Shown piece after piece: positions 1 to 10,168 of a DNA stretch of 64,000 nucleotides. The position numbers were made by a program, and so were the translations under genes. The DNA is taken from NCBI GenBank assembly GCA_021463505.1, contig JAJTYR010000002.1:62001-126000 (forward strand), read 5' to 3'. Each line of letters begins with the position of its first letter. Position 1 is the stretch's first letter. The notes beneath the pieces are model-generated. The model was not told where the DNA came from. It did no database searches and saw only the letters and a list, made by a program, of their open reading frames with translations. Origin of the DNA: Burkholderiaceae bacterium. GTDB taxonomy: Bacteria; Pseudomonadota; Gammaproteobacteria; Burkholderiales; Burkholderiaceae_E.

Positions 1-409
1 GTTGCGGCGCGACCGCGCTCTTCAGGTCGAAGACCAGCCGCGCGACCCCGGGTCGGTGCTGGCCGACCCGCACCTGCCGGATGTAGGGGTCTTCGGGGCG
101 GATGCGGGCGACCAGGTCGCGCAGCGCCAGGTCGATCTCGAGGCCTTCCAGGTCGACCACCAGCCGCGGCGGGTCCGACAGTTGCATCTGCGTGGACTTC
201 AGCGGCTCGTCGAGTTCGAGCGTCACCCGCGTGTAATCGCGCGCCGGCCAGACGCGCACCGCCAGGATCGACGCCGCGCGCGCCGCGGGCGTGCCGAGTG
301 CGAGCAGCACTGCTGCGCCCCATCCGGCGCGCGCACCGGTCAACCCGGTGACCGATCCCGCAGCGAAACTCAGCAGGCGTCGCTTGCCGCGCGAAGGCGC
401 CTCAGGCAT
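1..409 (-). CDS. amiC: N-acetylmuramoyl-L-alanine amidase AmiC, N-terminal part (cut by window edge)
   Basis: Periplasmic cell-wall amidase that cleaves the peptide stem from MurNAc during daughter-cell separation. Only the first 136 residues are in the window. They show a twin-arginine-type signal (KRRLLSFAAG near residue 10, then a hydrophobic stretch ending in an Ala-rich site near residue 48). An AMIN domain follows, with the family pattern RVTLELDEPL and PPRLVVDLEG; this module localises the enzyme to septal peptidoglycan. The zinc amidase domain would lie off the left edge. The ATG at 409 sits inside the 3' end of tsaE (about 40 bp overlap), an arrangement common in betaproteobacteria that suggests translational coupling. 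Tat export of AmiC is known in the family; here it is inferred from the Arg pair. Confidence 0.88.
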   Translation of the reverse strand, partial: MPEAPSRGKRRLLSFAAGSVTGLTGARAGWGAAVLLALGTPAARAASILAVRVWPARDYTRVTLELDEPLKSTQMQLSDPPRLVVDLEGLEIDLALRDLVARIRPEDPYIRQVRVGQHRPGVARLVFDLKSAVAPQ

Positions 410-867
410 GCGCGCCCCCGGGGCGAGCCGGCCTCGAGCCGGGCCGCACGAGCGGTGTCGCCGCCGGCGGCATCGAACTCGAGTCGCAAGCGCAGGTCGG
501 GCGGGGGCAGGCTGGCGGCGGCGCGCTCGGGCCACTCGATGATCGCCACCGCCGATCCGCCGATGAAATCGTCGAACCCAGCATCGAGCCAGTCTCTATC
601 CGAGGAGAATCTATAGAAATCAAAATGATACAGGTGAAACCTCGGTAGCTCGTAAGATTCGAGCAACGTGAAGCTCGGGCTCTTGACCCGGCCCGGGTAG
701 CCGAGTGCGCGCAGCAGAGAGCGGGTGAACGTGGTTTTTCCGGTGCCGAGATCGCCCGAGAGGAACAGCACGAAGCCGGGCTCGAGCTCGGTCGCGATCT
801 GTGCGGCCAGTCGCCCGGTCGCGGTGGCGTCGACCAGCGCCAGCGTGAGCGAGTCGGGATCGTCCAT
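370..867 (-). CDS. tsaE: tRNA threonylcarbamoyladenosine biosynthesis ATPase TsaE
   Basis: Small P-loop ATPase that works with TsaB and TsaD to make the t6A modification at position 37 of ANN-decoding tRNAs. The 165-residue protein has the Walker A motif GDLGTGKTT near residues 38-46. Then come the family signatures SPSFTLLESYE and HFDFYRF, and an IIEWPER block near residue 110. Length matches the family (about 150-165). It overlaps amiC downstream, and its ATG at 867 faces away from queG at 890 with only 22 bp between them, so the divergent promoters must overlap. Its partner tsaD is also in this window (21537-22571) but not linked in an operon. Confidence 0.93.
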   Translation of the reverse strand: MDDPDSLTLALVDATATGRLAAQIATELEPGFVLFLSGDLGTGKTTFTRSLLRALGYPGRVKSPSFTLLESYELPRFHLYHFDFYRFSSDRDWLDAGFDDFIGGSAVAIIEWPERAAASLPPPDLRLRLEFDAAGGDTARAARLEAGSPRGRACLRRLRAASDAC

Positions 868-889
868 AGGGGATCAGTAGAATCCCGGC

Positions 890-2035
890 GTGGCGCTTCG
901 CATCGATCAGCTGCAGCAGTGGGCGCGCGAGCTCGGTTTCGGGTCGATCGGCGTGGCCGACCTCGACCTGTCGCAGGCCGAGGCGGGCCTGAAGGCCTGG
1001 CTGCAGGCCGGCTTCCATGGCGAGATGGATTATATGGCCCGGCATGGCACGAAGCGCAGCCGGCCGGCCGAACTGGTTCCGGGCACTGTCTCGGCCATCA
1101 TGGTCACGATCGACTACGCGCCCGGAGAATCGCGCTGGATCGACGCCGCGTGGGCCACGCTGGCCGATCCGCAGCGCGGCTACGTCTCGCGCTATGCGCT
1201 GGGGCGCGATTACCACAAGGTGGTACGCGCGCGGCTGCAGCGGCTCGCCTCGCGCATCGAACGGGAAGCCGGCCGCTTCGGCTACCGCGTGTTCTGCGAC
1301 TCGGCGCCAGTCATGGAGCTCGAACTTGCGCGCCGCGCCGGACTCGGCTGGCGCGGCAAGCACACGTTGCTGATCGAACCCGGGCGTGGCTCGACGTTCT
1401 TCGTCGGCACCCTGTATACCGATCTGGCGCTGGCGCCGGCTGCGCAAACCTGCGCCGATCACTGCGGACGCTGCACGCGCTGCATCGACGCCTGTCCGAC
1501 CGGCGCGATCGTCGCCCCGTACCGGGTCGATGCGCGTCGCTGCATTTCGTACCTGACGATCGAGTTGCACGGCCCGATCCCGGAGTCGCTGCGCCCCGCG
1601 ATCGGCAACCGGGTCTACGGTTGCGATGATTGCCAGCTGGCGTGCCCGTGGAACCGCTTCGCCCGCCCGCCGACCACCGACGAGTTCGCCGCGCGTGCCG
1701 GTCTGGACACGGCGGCGCTGGTCGAGCTGTTCGGCTGGAGCAGGCATGACTTCGAGCAGCGACTGGCGGGCTCGCCGATCCGCCGCATCGGCCACGAGCG
1801 CTGGCTGCGCAACGTGGCGGTTGCGCTGGGCAATTCGGCCGGCGGACCCGCAGTGCGCGCCGCGCTGGGCGCGCGCGCCGACGACGCCTCGCCGCTGGTG
1901 CGCGAGCATGTCGCCTGGGCGCTGCGGCGCCTGGACGAACGCCCGGCTGATCGCGACCGGGCCAATCCGGTACACAATGCACACTGGTGCACCACGAAGA
2001 GGACCCCGTTTCCGTGCGCGCCCCCAAAGTCATGA
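890..2035 (+). CDS. queG: epoxyqueuosine reductase QueG
   Basis: Cobalamin- and 4Fe-4S-dependent enzyme that reduces epoxyqueuosine to queuosine in tRNA, the last step of Q biosynthesis. Motifs: the N-terminal DUF1730-type domain (WARELGFGSIGVADLDL), then a ferredoxin-like double cluster region with CGRCTRCIDACP near residue 200 and CDDCQLACPW near residue 246, and a HEAT-like C-terminal tail. The 381-residue length fits the long (about 380) class. The start is GTG at 890, since no upstream ATG fits the gap to divergent tsaE. The last 30 residues look unlike the family and overlap the start region of the next gene. The TGA at 2033-2035 overlaps an ATG at 2032 (ATGA), which suggests coupling to the Crp/Fnr gene. 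Confidence 0.93.
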   Translation: MALRIDQLQQWARELGFGSIGVADLDLSQAEAGLKAWLQAGFHGEMDYMARHGTKRSRPAELVPGTVSAIMVTIDYAPGESRWIDAAWATLADPQRGYVSRYALGRDYHKVVRARLQRLASRIEREAGRFGYRVFCDSAPVMELELARRAGLGWRGKHTLLIEPGRGSTFFVGTLYTDLALAPAAQTCADHCGRCTRCIDACPTGAIVAPYRVDARRCISYLTIELHGPIPESLRPAIGNRVYGCDDCQLACPWNRFARPPTTDEFAARAGLDTAALVELFGWSRHDFEQRLAGSPIRRIGHERWLRNVAVALGNSAGGPAVRAALGARADDASPLVREHVAWALRRLDERPADRDRANPVHNAHWCTTKRTPFPCAPPKS

Positions 2036-2712
2036 CCCGGACCTTCCTGTCGAATCTCGCCCTGTTCCACGAGGTGGGCAGCGACGAACTCGACCGGATC
2101 GCCGCGGGCACCACCGAACTGCGCGTGAAGAAGGGACGCACCCTGTTCCAGCGTGGCGATCCCTGCGTCGGGTTCCACGCGGTGATGTATGGCCAGGTCA
2201 AGCTCTCGTTCCTGTCGCCGCAGGGCACCGAAAAGGTGATCGAGATCCTCGGGCCCGGGCAGTCGTTCGGCGAGGCCGCGATGTTCCTGGGCCGCGCCTA
2301 CCCGGTGAACGCGGAATGCCTGGCCGATTCGCTGCTGCTGCACATCTCGAAGGTCACGCTCGATGCCGAACTGGCGCGCGACCCGCTGCTGGCGCGCCGG
2401 ATGATCGCCGGCCTGAGCCGCCGTCTGGTCGGCCTGGTGCACGACGTGGAGGCCTATTCGCTGCGTTCCGGCATGCAGCGCGTGATCGGTTACCTGTTGC
2501 GCGACCTCGACCGCAAGGCCGGCACGCCCACCGACGCGCCGGTGCGCATCGTGCTCGACACCAGCAAGGGCGTCATCGCGTCGCGGCTGAACCTCACGCC
2601 CGAGCATTTCTCGCGGATTCTGGGCGAGCTGAGCAACGAAGGGCTGATCAGCGTGCGTGGCGCCGAGATCACCATCCTCGACGCGGAGCGCCTGCGCGGC
2701 TTCCTCATCTGA
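2032..2712 (+). CDS. Crp/Fnr family transcriptional regulator, DNR-like
   Basis: Cyclic-nucleotide-binding fold plus winged helix, about 226 residues from the ATG at 2032. The N-terminal effector domain has KKGRTLFQRGD and the GPGQSFGEAAMFLG beta-roll. A long dimerisation helix follows (LVHDVEAYSLRSGMQRVIGYLL) and then a C-terminal HTH (SRLNLTPEHFSRILGEL) whose recognition helix carries E..S..R, as in regulators that read TTGAT-N4-ATCAA boxes. It has no N-terminal cysteine cluster, so it is closer to DNR/NNR-type NO sensors than to Fe-S FNR. An alternative GTG start at 1987 would add 15 residues; I prefer 2032 because it overlaps the queG stop and matches family N-termini. The nearby nirS with an exact box makes control of denitrification the likeliest role (inference). 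Confidence 0.85.
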   Translation: MTRTFLSNLALFHEVGSDELDRIAAGTTELRVKKGRTLFQRGDPCVGFHAVMYGQVKLSFLSPQGTEKVIEILGPGQSFGEAAMFLGRAYPVNAECLADSLLLHISKVTLDAELARDPLLARRMIAGLSRRLVGLVHDVEAYSLRSGMQRVIGYLLRDLDRKAGTPTDAPVRIVLDTSKGVIASRLNLTPEHFSRILGELSNEGLISVRGAEITILDAERLRGFLI

Positions 2713-3901
2713 CCGGGGGCACGGAGACGGGAAAGCCGGCGAGCCAGCGCCGGTCGCGATCGACCAGGGCCAGGCAGCCGCCGCTGCCTGGCACGAAGCG
2801 CAGCGGCAAGGCTGTGGCGGCAATGCCGGAGGCCAGTGGCTCGGCGATCCGGCGCGCGACGTCGACCCGCAACACCCGGGTGCCGTCGGCACCGGCGACT
2901 GCCATCAATACACGACCGTCGGTGGCCGCCAGGGCAAGGATTTCGCCACCCGCCTCGATGCGTGCGCTCACGCGCCAGTCGGAGGTCTCGAGCACTTCGG
3001 CGTGACGGGCGCCTGGCCCGGCGATCAGCCAGCCGCGGCGCGCGTCACCGCGCCACGGGACCACGCGTGTGGCCAGCGGTGTCGTCGCGATCGCCGGACG
3101 CTCGATCTCGCGGCGCACGTCGAGGTTCACGATGCCCAACGCCCCGGTGTGGTCGAGCCGCGCCACTTCGTAGGGTGCCGGACCCGCGATCAGCGTCCGG
3201 GTGGCGCCGGGCAGCTCGAAGCGCCGCGGCGTGAAGCGGCCCGGAAGCGGCACCGCCTCGTTGGACCGATAGTCGTGCACCAGCCCCTGCAGCACCGGCA
3301 GTGCGTCGCGGCCGTAGGCGATTTCCCAGGCTTCGGCCAGGTCGGCGAAGGCGACCACGAAACGCCGGCGCGCCGGCGCATCGCGCATCGCGGCGACCGC
3401 GAACGGCTGCGGCAACCGGTAACGATGCAGTTCAGCGAGCGTCACCGGGTCGTGCGCCGACATCGCGTTCACGCCGCGACCGCCCGCGAGCACGACCGCA
3501 TCGGGTCCGTCGCCGAGCGCCAGCGCGGTGGCTTCGAAGTCGAGCGCCACGTGGGCCTGCTCGCGCAGGTCGGGCAGCGAATAGCGCAACAGCACGCCAC
3601 CGCGCAGCGACGCGTAGAGCGCGCGGCCGTCGGGCGACAGCACCGGCTCGGCGGCGAGCGCCCCCGGCATTGCGGACGACCCGACGGGGCGCCCGCTTGC
3701 GCAGTCGAGCAATTCGACCTGCCGCGCGCCGGCACCGGCCAGGGTGACCGTCGTGCCGACCGATGTCCTCGCGGGCGCCGTCGCATCCGATGCCGTCGCC
3801 GTTGCATGACCGGCGCAGACGAGCGCGCCGATCGCGGCGGCCGGCAGCAGCGCCCAAGAAAAAGGGCGGCTCGTCGAGCCGCCCTTTGCCTCTGGCCTCA
3901 C
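2705..3901 (-). CDS. NirF-like / cytochrome-d1-domain-like exported beta-propeller
   Basis: A 398-residue protein with a signal peptide (hydrophobic core LLPAAAIGALVCAG, Ala-X-Ala site near residue 37) and repeated propeller-blade patterns such as LSPDGRALYASLRGGVLLRYS and LETSDWRVSARIEAGG. Position directly after nirS and cytochrome c551 on the same strand, overall length and blade pattern suggest the NirF (heme d1 maturation) or d1-domain family. The match is loose, and I cannot point to the expected catalytic residues. The only usable start is a GTG at 3901. It places the first codons across a perfect 13-bp hairpin with a downstream T-run, i.e. inside the apparent nirS-cytochrome terminator. 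Its 3' end overlaps the Crp/Fnr gene end by 8 bp, convergently. Alternative: a generic seven-bladed YVTN-type exported protein. Confidence 0.6.
   Translation of the reverse strand: MRPEAKGGSTSRPFSWALLPAAAIGALVCAGHATATASDATAPARTSVGTTVTLAGAGARQVELLDCASGRPVGSSAMPGALAAEPVLSPDGRALYASLRGGVLLRYSLPDLREQAHVALDFEATALALGDGPDAVVLAGGRGVNAMSAHDPVTLAELHRYRLPQPFAVAAMRDAPARRRFVVAFADLAEAWEIAYGRDALPVLQGLVHDYRSNEAVPLPGRFTPRRFELPGATRTLIAGPAPYEVARLDHTGALGIVNLDVRREIERPAIATTPLATRVVPWRGDARRGWLIAGPGARHAEVLETSDWRVSARIEAGGEILALAATDGRVLMAVAGADGTRVLRVDVARRIAEPLASGIAATALPLRFVPGSGGCLALVDRDRRWLAGFPVSVPPVR
3856..3887 (-). terminator. Rho-independent terminator after nirS-cytochrome c551, inside the next ORF
   Basis: Perfect 13-bp inverted repeat (AAAGGGCGGCTCG at 3861-3873 and its complement at 3875-3887). 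On the minus strand it is followed by TTTTTCTT. It starts about 25 bp after the cytochrome stop codon at 3912, so it is well placed to end the nirS transcript. It also falls within the first 15 codons of the NirF-like gene as read from GTG 3901. Confidence 0.8.
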
Positions 3902-3911
3902 GGCAGCCGGA

Positions 3912-4232
3912 TCACTTGGCTCCGGCGAGGACCCACTCGACCAGCGCCTTGATGTCGGCGTCGGGCACGTTGGGGTTCGGCGCCATCGGGATCGGGCCCC
4001 AGACGCCCGATCCGCCCTTCTTCACTTTTTCGGCGAGCTTGGCGGGGGCCGAGGCGTCGCCCTTGTACTTGGCGGCGACGTCCTTGTACGCCGGACCGAC
4101 CATCTTCTTGTCGACCGAGTGACAGGCGGTGCAGTTGTACTTCTTCGCCATCTCGACCCCGGCCGAGGCCGGGACCGCCACGCCGGCCGCCACGGCGACC
4201 AGCGCGAGGCGAATCATCAGGGAACGGGTCAT
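3912..4232 (-). CDS. nirM: Class I cytochrome c551 (nitrite reductase electron donor)
   Basis: Small periplasmic electron carrier of 106 residues. It has a Sec signal (MTRSLMIRLALVAVAAGVAV, cleavage near Ala24), one CTACH heme site at residues 34-38 and an axial Met in the PIPMAPN loop near residue 81. Size and spacing match Pseudomonas-type cytochrome c551, which feeds electrons to NirS. It starts 16 bp after the nirS stop on the same strand, so the two are probably co-transcribed; the terminator at 3856-3887 follows. Naming it nirM rests on position; a nirC-type cytochrome c55X is the main alternative. Confidence 0.85.
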   Translation of the reverse strand: MTRSLMIRLALVAVAAGVAVPASAGVEMAKKYNCTACHSVDKKMVGPAYKDVAAKYKGDASAPAKLAEKVKKGGSGVWGPIPMAPNPNVPDADIKALVEWVLAGAK

Positions 4233-4248
4233 CGTCGGATCCTCCGGG

Positions 4249-6099
<1,851 letters not shown>

Positions 6100-6174
6100 T
6101 TAGAGTCCTGCCCTGTTTCCTGTCCGCCACGCCGGGATTTCTCGCTTCGTTTCTGCAAAACCTTCTTCTCAGGC

Positions 6175-8493
6175 ATGTTTGTCAAGAATCATCGACGACG
6201 TCGGCCGCGCGTGTCCCCCGGCAGCCAGAGGTCGCCGGGCCTCGCGGTCGCGGTTGCCCTGGCATCGGCGTCTGCCGCGACCGATGTCCGGGGCGCAGAC
6301 GGGCGCGCCGCACTCGAGTCGGTGGTGGTGACCGCGACACGCTCGCAGGCCGAGGCACTGAACGTGCCGGCCAGCGTGAGTGTCGTGGACGAGGACGAAC
6401 TCGCGCAGCGCAACCCGGTACGCCTGGGCGATGCGCTGGCCGACGTACCCGGACTCTACGTGCGCGGTGCGGCGATGGGGACGAGCTTTCCGGGCACCGG
6501 CCAGGGGGTGCTGTCGTTGCGCGGCATCCCGCGCACGCCGCGCACCCTGGTGATGATCGACGGGCAGCCGGTGAACAACGCGCTCACCGGCGGCATCGAT
6601 GTGGCCGCAATTCCGCTGGCGGCGATCGAGCGCGTCGAGGTGGTGCGCGGCCCGTACTCGGCGCTGTACGGCGGCAGTGCAATGGGTGGCGTGGTCAACT
6701 TCATCACTGCCGGTCCCGACGAGCCGCTCACCGAGGTTCGCCTGGGTGCCGGCAGCCTGTCGCAGCGCGGCGCGTCGATCGTGCACCGCCGGCGCTACCG
6801 CAGCGGGCTGGGCGTGTCGCTGGCGGTGGCATACCGCGAGAGCGCGGGCGACCCCGACAGCGATGACGTGGTGAAGGCACTCCCCGCGCGCCCCCCGAGC
6901 GTAGCCACGTCGGTCAGCGGCGCGCGGCCGGTGCGCGACCCCGACGGCACACCGCGCTGGTGGGTCGGGACGGCGGGCGCGCGGCCGTGGTACCAGGACA
7001 ACGCGCAGCTGAACCTGCATTTCTCGCCCGCTGCGGCCACCAGCCTGGTGGCCGGTCTGGGCTGGGGCGAATACGGCGTCGGTTATTCACGCCCGCGCAG
7101 CTTCCTGCGCGACGCGGGCGGCAACGCGGTGTTCGCCGGCGGCGTCTCGTTCGACCACGCGGGTGCCATGCAGCGCCTGTCGCTCGCCGACATCGACTGG
7201 TTCACGCCGACACCGGCCGCCGAGCGCGATCGCCGCATCTTCGTGCGTGCCGCGCACCGCTTCCAGGGCGGCAGCCGGCTGCATGCGCAACTCGGCGCGT
7301 TGCGACACGATTTTTCCTTCTCGCAGGCAGGCGCCGGCGCCGCCTACGGCAGCGGGCCGGGCACGCTGACCGACCAGCCGAACCGGCGCATCGACGGTGA
7401 GGCGAGCCTGCGCATGCCGCTGTCGACCACCTGGGCGCTGGTGAGCGGCGTGTCGATGAATCGCAGCAGGCTCGATCGCGCCGACTCGCTGCTCGCCGAC
7501 TGGCGCGATCACGACACCGTGGCCGCCGCCTCGGCGGCCGATGGCGGCCGGGCGGCGAATCTTGCCGTGTTCGTGCAAAGCGAGCACGAGTTGCGGCACG
7601 ACCTGAACGCGTACCTGGGCGGCCGCTACGACCGTTTCGAGACCGACGGCTACGCGCGCCAGTTCGGGGCGATGCCGTCGGCGCAGCGCTTCGAATCGCG
7701 CAGCTTCCACCAGTTCAGCCCCAAGCTCGCACTGGTCTGGCAGGCGTCGCGTGGCGTGGCGATGCGCGCATCGTACGGGCGCGGCTTTCGCCCGCCGGCA
7801 CTCTACGATCTGTACGGCAGTGCGCTGGTGCGCGCCGGCCCGCTCACCATCGAGACGCTGGCCGCGCCCGATCTCGCCCCCGAGCGCGTTTCGGCTCTCG
7901 AGCTGGGAACCGACCTGTCGTTCGGCGCGCGCCGGCGCGTCTCGGTCACGCTGTATCGCCAGCGCCTCGACGATCTGATCTACCGTCGCACGCTGCCCGG
8001 CAGTACGGCGTTGCTGCGCCGCCTGCAGAACGAGAACGTCGGTTCGGCCGACGTCGATGGCGTCGAAGCAAGTGTGCGCTGGACCACGCCGCTGGCCGGG
8101 CTCGACGCGTTCGGTTCGGTGACGCGCCAGTTCGCTTACGAGGTCACGGCCAACGACAGTGTGCCCGAGATGGTGGGCAGGAAGCTCACCGACGTGCCGC
8201 GCACCACCTGGTCGGTGGGTCTCGAATATCGCCAGGGGCCATGGACCGGGCTGTTCGTGGTGCGCCACGTCGATCACGTGTTCGGCGCGGGCGACGACCT
8301 GAACAACGACCGCGTCCAGGGCGTGTTCACGTCGTACGACGCGTACACCGTCGCGAGCGCGCGCATCGGCTGGCAGCTCGATCGCCACTGGGGCCTGAGC
8401 CTGTCGATCGACAACCTGGCCGATCGCCGGTACTTCGTCTATACGCGCCAGCCCGGGCGCACGTTCTACGGCGAGCTCGCCTACCGGTTCTGA
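6175..8493 (+). CDS. TonB-dependent outer-membrane receptor
   Basis: Outer-membrane 22-stranded barrel receptor of about 772 residues. After a basic, signal-like N-terminus (AVAVALASASAA near residue 30) comes a TonB box-like ESVVVTATR. The plug domain follows with LADVPGLYV, LRGIPRTPRTLVMIDG and ERVEVVRGPYSALYGGSAMGG, then a TonB_dep_Rec barrel ending in the aromatic terminus of ELAYRF. The plug resembles the BtuB/CirA class; the substrate cannot be read from sequence. The ATG at 6175 is my choice because an upstream extension to 6082 would overlap the nirS control box. Receptors beside denitrification genes can import copper or heme precursors in other bacteria, but nothing here fixes the ligand. 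Confidence 0.9.
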   Translation: MFVKNHRRRRPRVSPGSQRSPGLAVAVALASASAATDVRGADGRAALESVVVTATRSQAEALNVPASVSVVDEDELAQRNPVRLGDALADVPGLYVRGAAMGTSFPGTGQGVLSLRGIPRTPRTLVMIDGQPVNNALTGGIDVAAIPLAAIERVEVVRGPYSALYGGSAMGGVVNFITAGPDEPLTEVRLGAGSLSQRGASIVHRRRYRSGLGVSLAVAYRESAGDPDSDDVVKALPARPPSVATSVSGARPVRDPDGTPRWWVGTAGARPWYQDNAQLNLHFSPAAATSLVAGLGWGEYGVGYSRPRSFLRDAGGNAVFAGGVSFDHAGAMQRLSLADIDWFTPTPAAERDRRIFVRAAHRFQGGSRLHAQLGALRHDFSFSQAGAGAAYGSGPGTLTDQPNRRIDGEASLRMPLSTTWALVSGVSMNRSRLDRADSLLADWRDHDTVAAASAADGGRAANLAVFVQSEHELRHDLNAYLGGRYDRFETDGYARQFGAMPSAQRFESRSFHQFSPKLALVWQASRGVAMRASYGRGFRPPALYDLYGSALVRAGPLTIETLAAPDLAPERVSALELGTDLSFGARRRVSVTLYRQRLDDLIYRRTLPGSTALLRRLQNENVGSADVDGVEASVRWTTPLAGLDAFGSVTRQFAYEVTANDSVPEMVGRKLTDVPRTTWSVGLEYRQGPWTGLFVVRHVDHVFGAGDDLNNDRVQGVFTSYDAYTVASARIGWQLDRHWGLSLSIDNLADRRYFVYTRQPGRTFYGELAYRF

Positions 8494-8610
8494 TTGCCCG
8501 CGCGCGCCGGCCCCGGGGTCGGTGCGCCGATCACGCTATAGTCCGCCGCTGCGGCACTCGCCGGCCGCGCTGCGGCACTCGACGGCCATGGTGGCCGGTT
8601 CGCCTCGACG

Positions 8611-9225
8611 ATGCACGAATCGGAAATCGCGAGCAGCAGGCCTTCGCACACGACGCGCGCCCGCGCGATCGCGGTGGCGGTGATCGTCGCGCTGTCTGGC
8701 CTCGTGCCGGCGCAGGCCGCCGATGTCGAGGGCGTCGACGTCGAAGACACCGTCAGCGTGGGCGGCGTGCGGCTCGAACTCAACGGTGCCGGCATGCGCA
8801 CCGTCTACATCGTCAAGGCGTACGTGGCCGCGCTTTACGTGCCGTCGCGCTCGTCGCGGCCCGAGGACCTGTTGTCGCAGCAGGGCCCGCGTCGGCTGTC
8901 GCTGACGATGCTCGCCGACCTGTCGGCCGAATGGCTGGCGCAGCGGTTCGTGGCAGCGCTGCGCGACAACTGCCTCGAGCACGAACTCGTGCGGCTGGCG
9001 CCGCGCGTCGAGCGGCTGGTCGACACGATGCTCACACTGGGCCAGACCCGCAAGGGCGAGCGCATCGACATCGAATTCTCCGCCGGCGCGACCCGCGTCA
9101 GCGTCGATGGTCACGCGCTCGGGCCGGCGATTCCGGGCGAGGACCTGTTCGTCGCCATCCTGCGTGTGTTCGTCGGCGAACGCCCGATCGACGCCGAACT
9201 GAAGCAGGCGATTCTCGGGCGCTGA
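8611..9225 (+). CDS. Exported chalcone-isomerase-like protein
   Basis: 204 residues with an N-terminal signal (AIAVAVIVALSGLVPAQA, cleavage near residue 36). The bacterial chalcone isomerase-like fold follows: LELNGAGMRTVYIVKAYVAALYV early, a VAALRDN helix, and a conserved end GPAIPGEDLFVAILRVFVG. Members of this family in bacteria are periplasmic and have no proven enzyme activity; they probably bind a small lipid-like ligand. A TATAGT hexamer at 8537-8542 is a possible -10. The xerD ATG follows 5 bp after the stop, so the two are probably co-transcribed. Confidence 0.8.
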   Translation: MHESEIASSRPSHTTRARAIAVAVIVALSGLVPAQAADVEGVDVEDTVSVGGVRLELNGAGMRTVYIVKAYVAALYVPSRSSRPEDLLSQQGPRRLSLTMLADLSAEWLAQRFVAALRDNCLEHELVRLAPRVERLVDTMLTLGQTRKGERIDIEFSAGATRVSVDGHALGPAIPGEDLFVAILRVFVGERPIDAELKQAILGR

Positions 9226-9230
9226 CGACG

Positions 9231-10136
9231 ATGAGCACTGCGCCCGGGGCCGGTCATCGCTGGATCGATGCGTTCGCCGACGCGGTGTGGCTCGAGGACG
9301 GTCTGTCGCGCAACAGTCTCGCCGCGTATCGGCGCGATCTCGCGTTGCTCGACGCGTGGCTGGCCGTGGAGCGCGGGGTGGCGTTGCACGAGGCCGGCGC
9401 CGCCGACCTGCACGGCTACATCGCGCATCGTCATCCGGATTCGCGTCCGAGCAGTGCAAACCGGCGCCTGGCGGTGTTCCGCAGGTTCTTCCGCTACCTG
9501 GTGCGCGAGCGCGTGCGCGACGACGACCCGACGCTGCAGATCCGCGCGGCGCGCCAGCCGCCGCGCTTCCCGAAGACGCTGTCCGAGCGGCAGGTCGAGG
9601 CACTGCTCGGCGCACCCGAGGTCGCGACGCCGCTCGGCCTGCGCGATCGCGCGATGCTCGAGACGCTGTATGCGAGCGGACTGCGCGTCTCCGAACTGGT
9701 GTCGCTGCCCACCGTGCAGGTGGGCCTGAACGAGGGGGTGGCACGCGTCGTCGGCAAGGGCGGCAGGGAGCGCCTGGTGCCGCTGGGCGAGGAAGCCCGC
9801 GCGTGGGTCGAGCGTTACCTGCGCGAGGCGCGTGCGGCGCTGCTCGGTGCACGCGCCGCCGACGCGCTGTTCGTCACGCAGCGCGGCGCCCCGATGACGC
9901 GCCAGATGTTCTGGACGCTGGTCAAGCGCTACGCGATCGTCGCCGGTATCACCGCGCCGCTGTCGCCGCACACGCTGCGGCACGCGTTCGCCACGCACCT
10001 GATCAACCACGGCGCCGACCTGCGCGTGGTGCAGATGCTGCTCGGCCACGCCGACATCTCGACCACACAGATCTACACGCACGTGGCGCGGGAACGCCTG
10101 AAGGCGCTGCACGCGCGGCATCACCCGCGCGGTTGA
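9231..10136 (+). CDS. xerD: Tyrosine site-specific recombinase XerD
   Basis: Chromosome dimer resolution recombinase that acts with XerC at dif under FtsK control. The 301-residue protein has the N-terminal SAM-like core-binding domain (LSRNSLAAYRRDLALLDAWL). Its catalytic domain carries Arg in YASGLRVSELVSL near 152, Lys in GKGGRERLVPL near 176, HTLRHAFATHL near 246-256, and LGHADISTTQIYTHV with the nucleophilic Tyr near residue 282. The ATG at 9231 directly follows the upstream stop. The sequence fits XerD better than XerC or phage integrases by its short, standard architecture. Confidence 0.93.
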   Translation: MSTAPGAGHRWIDAFADAVWLEDGLSRNSLAAYRRDLALLDAWLAVERGVALHEAGAADLHGYIAHRHPDSRPSSANRRLAVFRRFFRYLVRERVRDDDPTLQIRAARQPPRFPKTLSERQVEALLGAPEVATPLGLRDRAMLETLYASGLRVSELVSLPTVQVGLNEGVARVVGKGGRERLVPLGEEARAWVERYLREARAALLGARAADALFVTQRGAPMTRQMFWTLVKRYAIVAGITAPLSPHTLRHAFATHLINHGADLRVVQMLLGHADISTTQIYTHVARERLKALHARHHPRG

Positions 10137-10168
10137 GCGTCGGTACCGTGCGCGCGTGCGTGCGTGCC

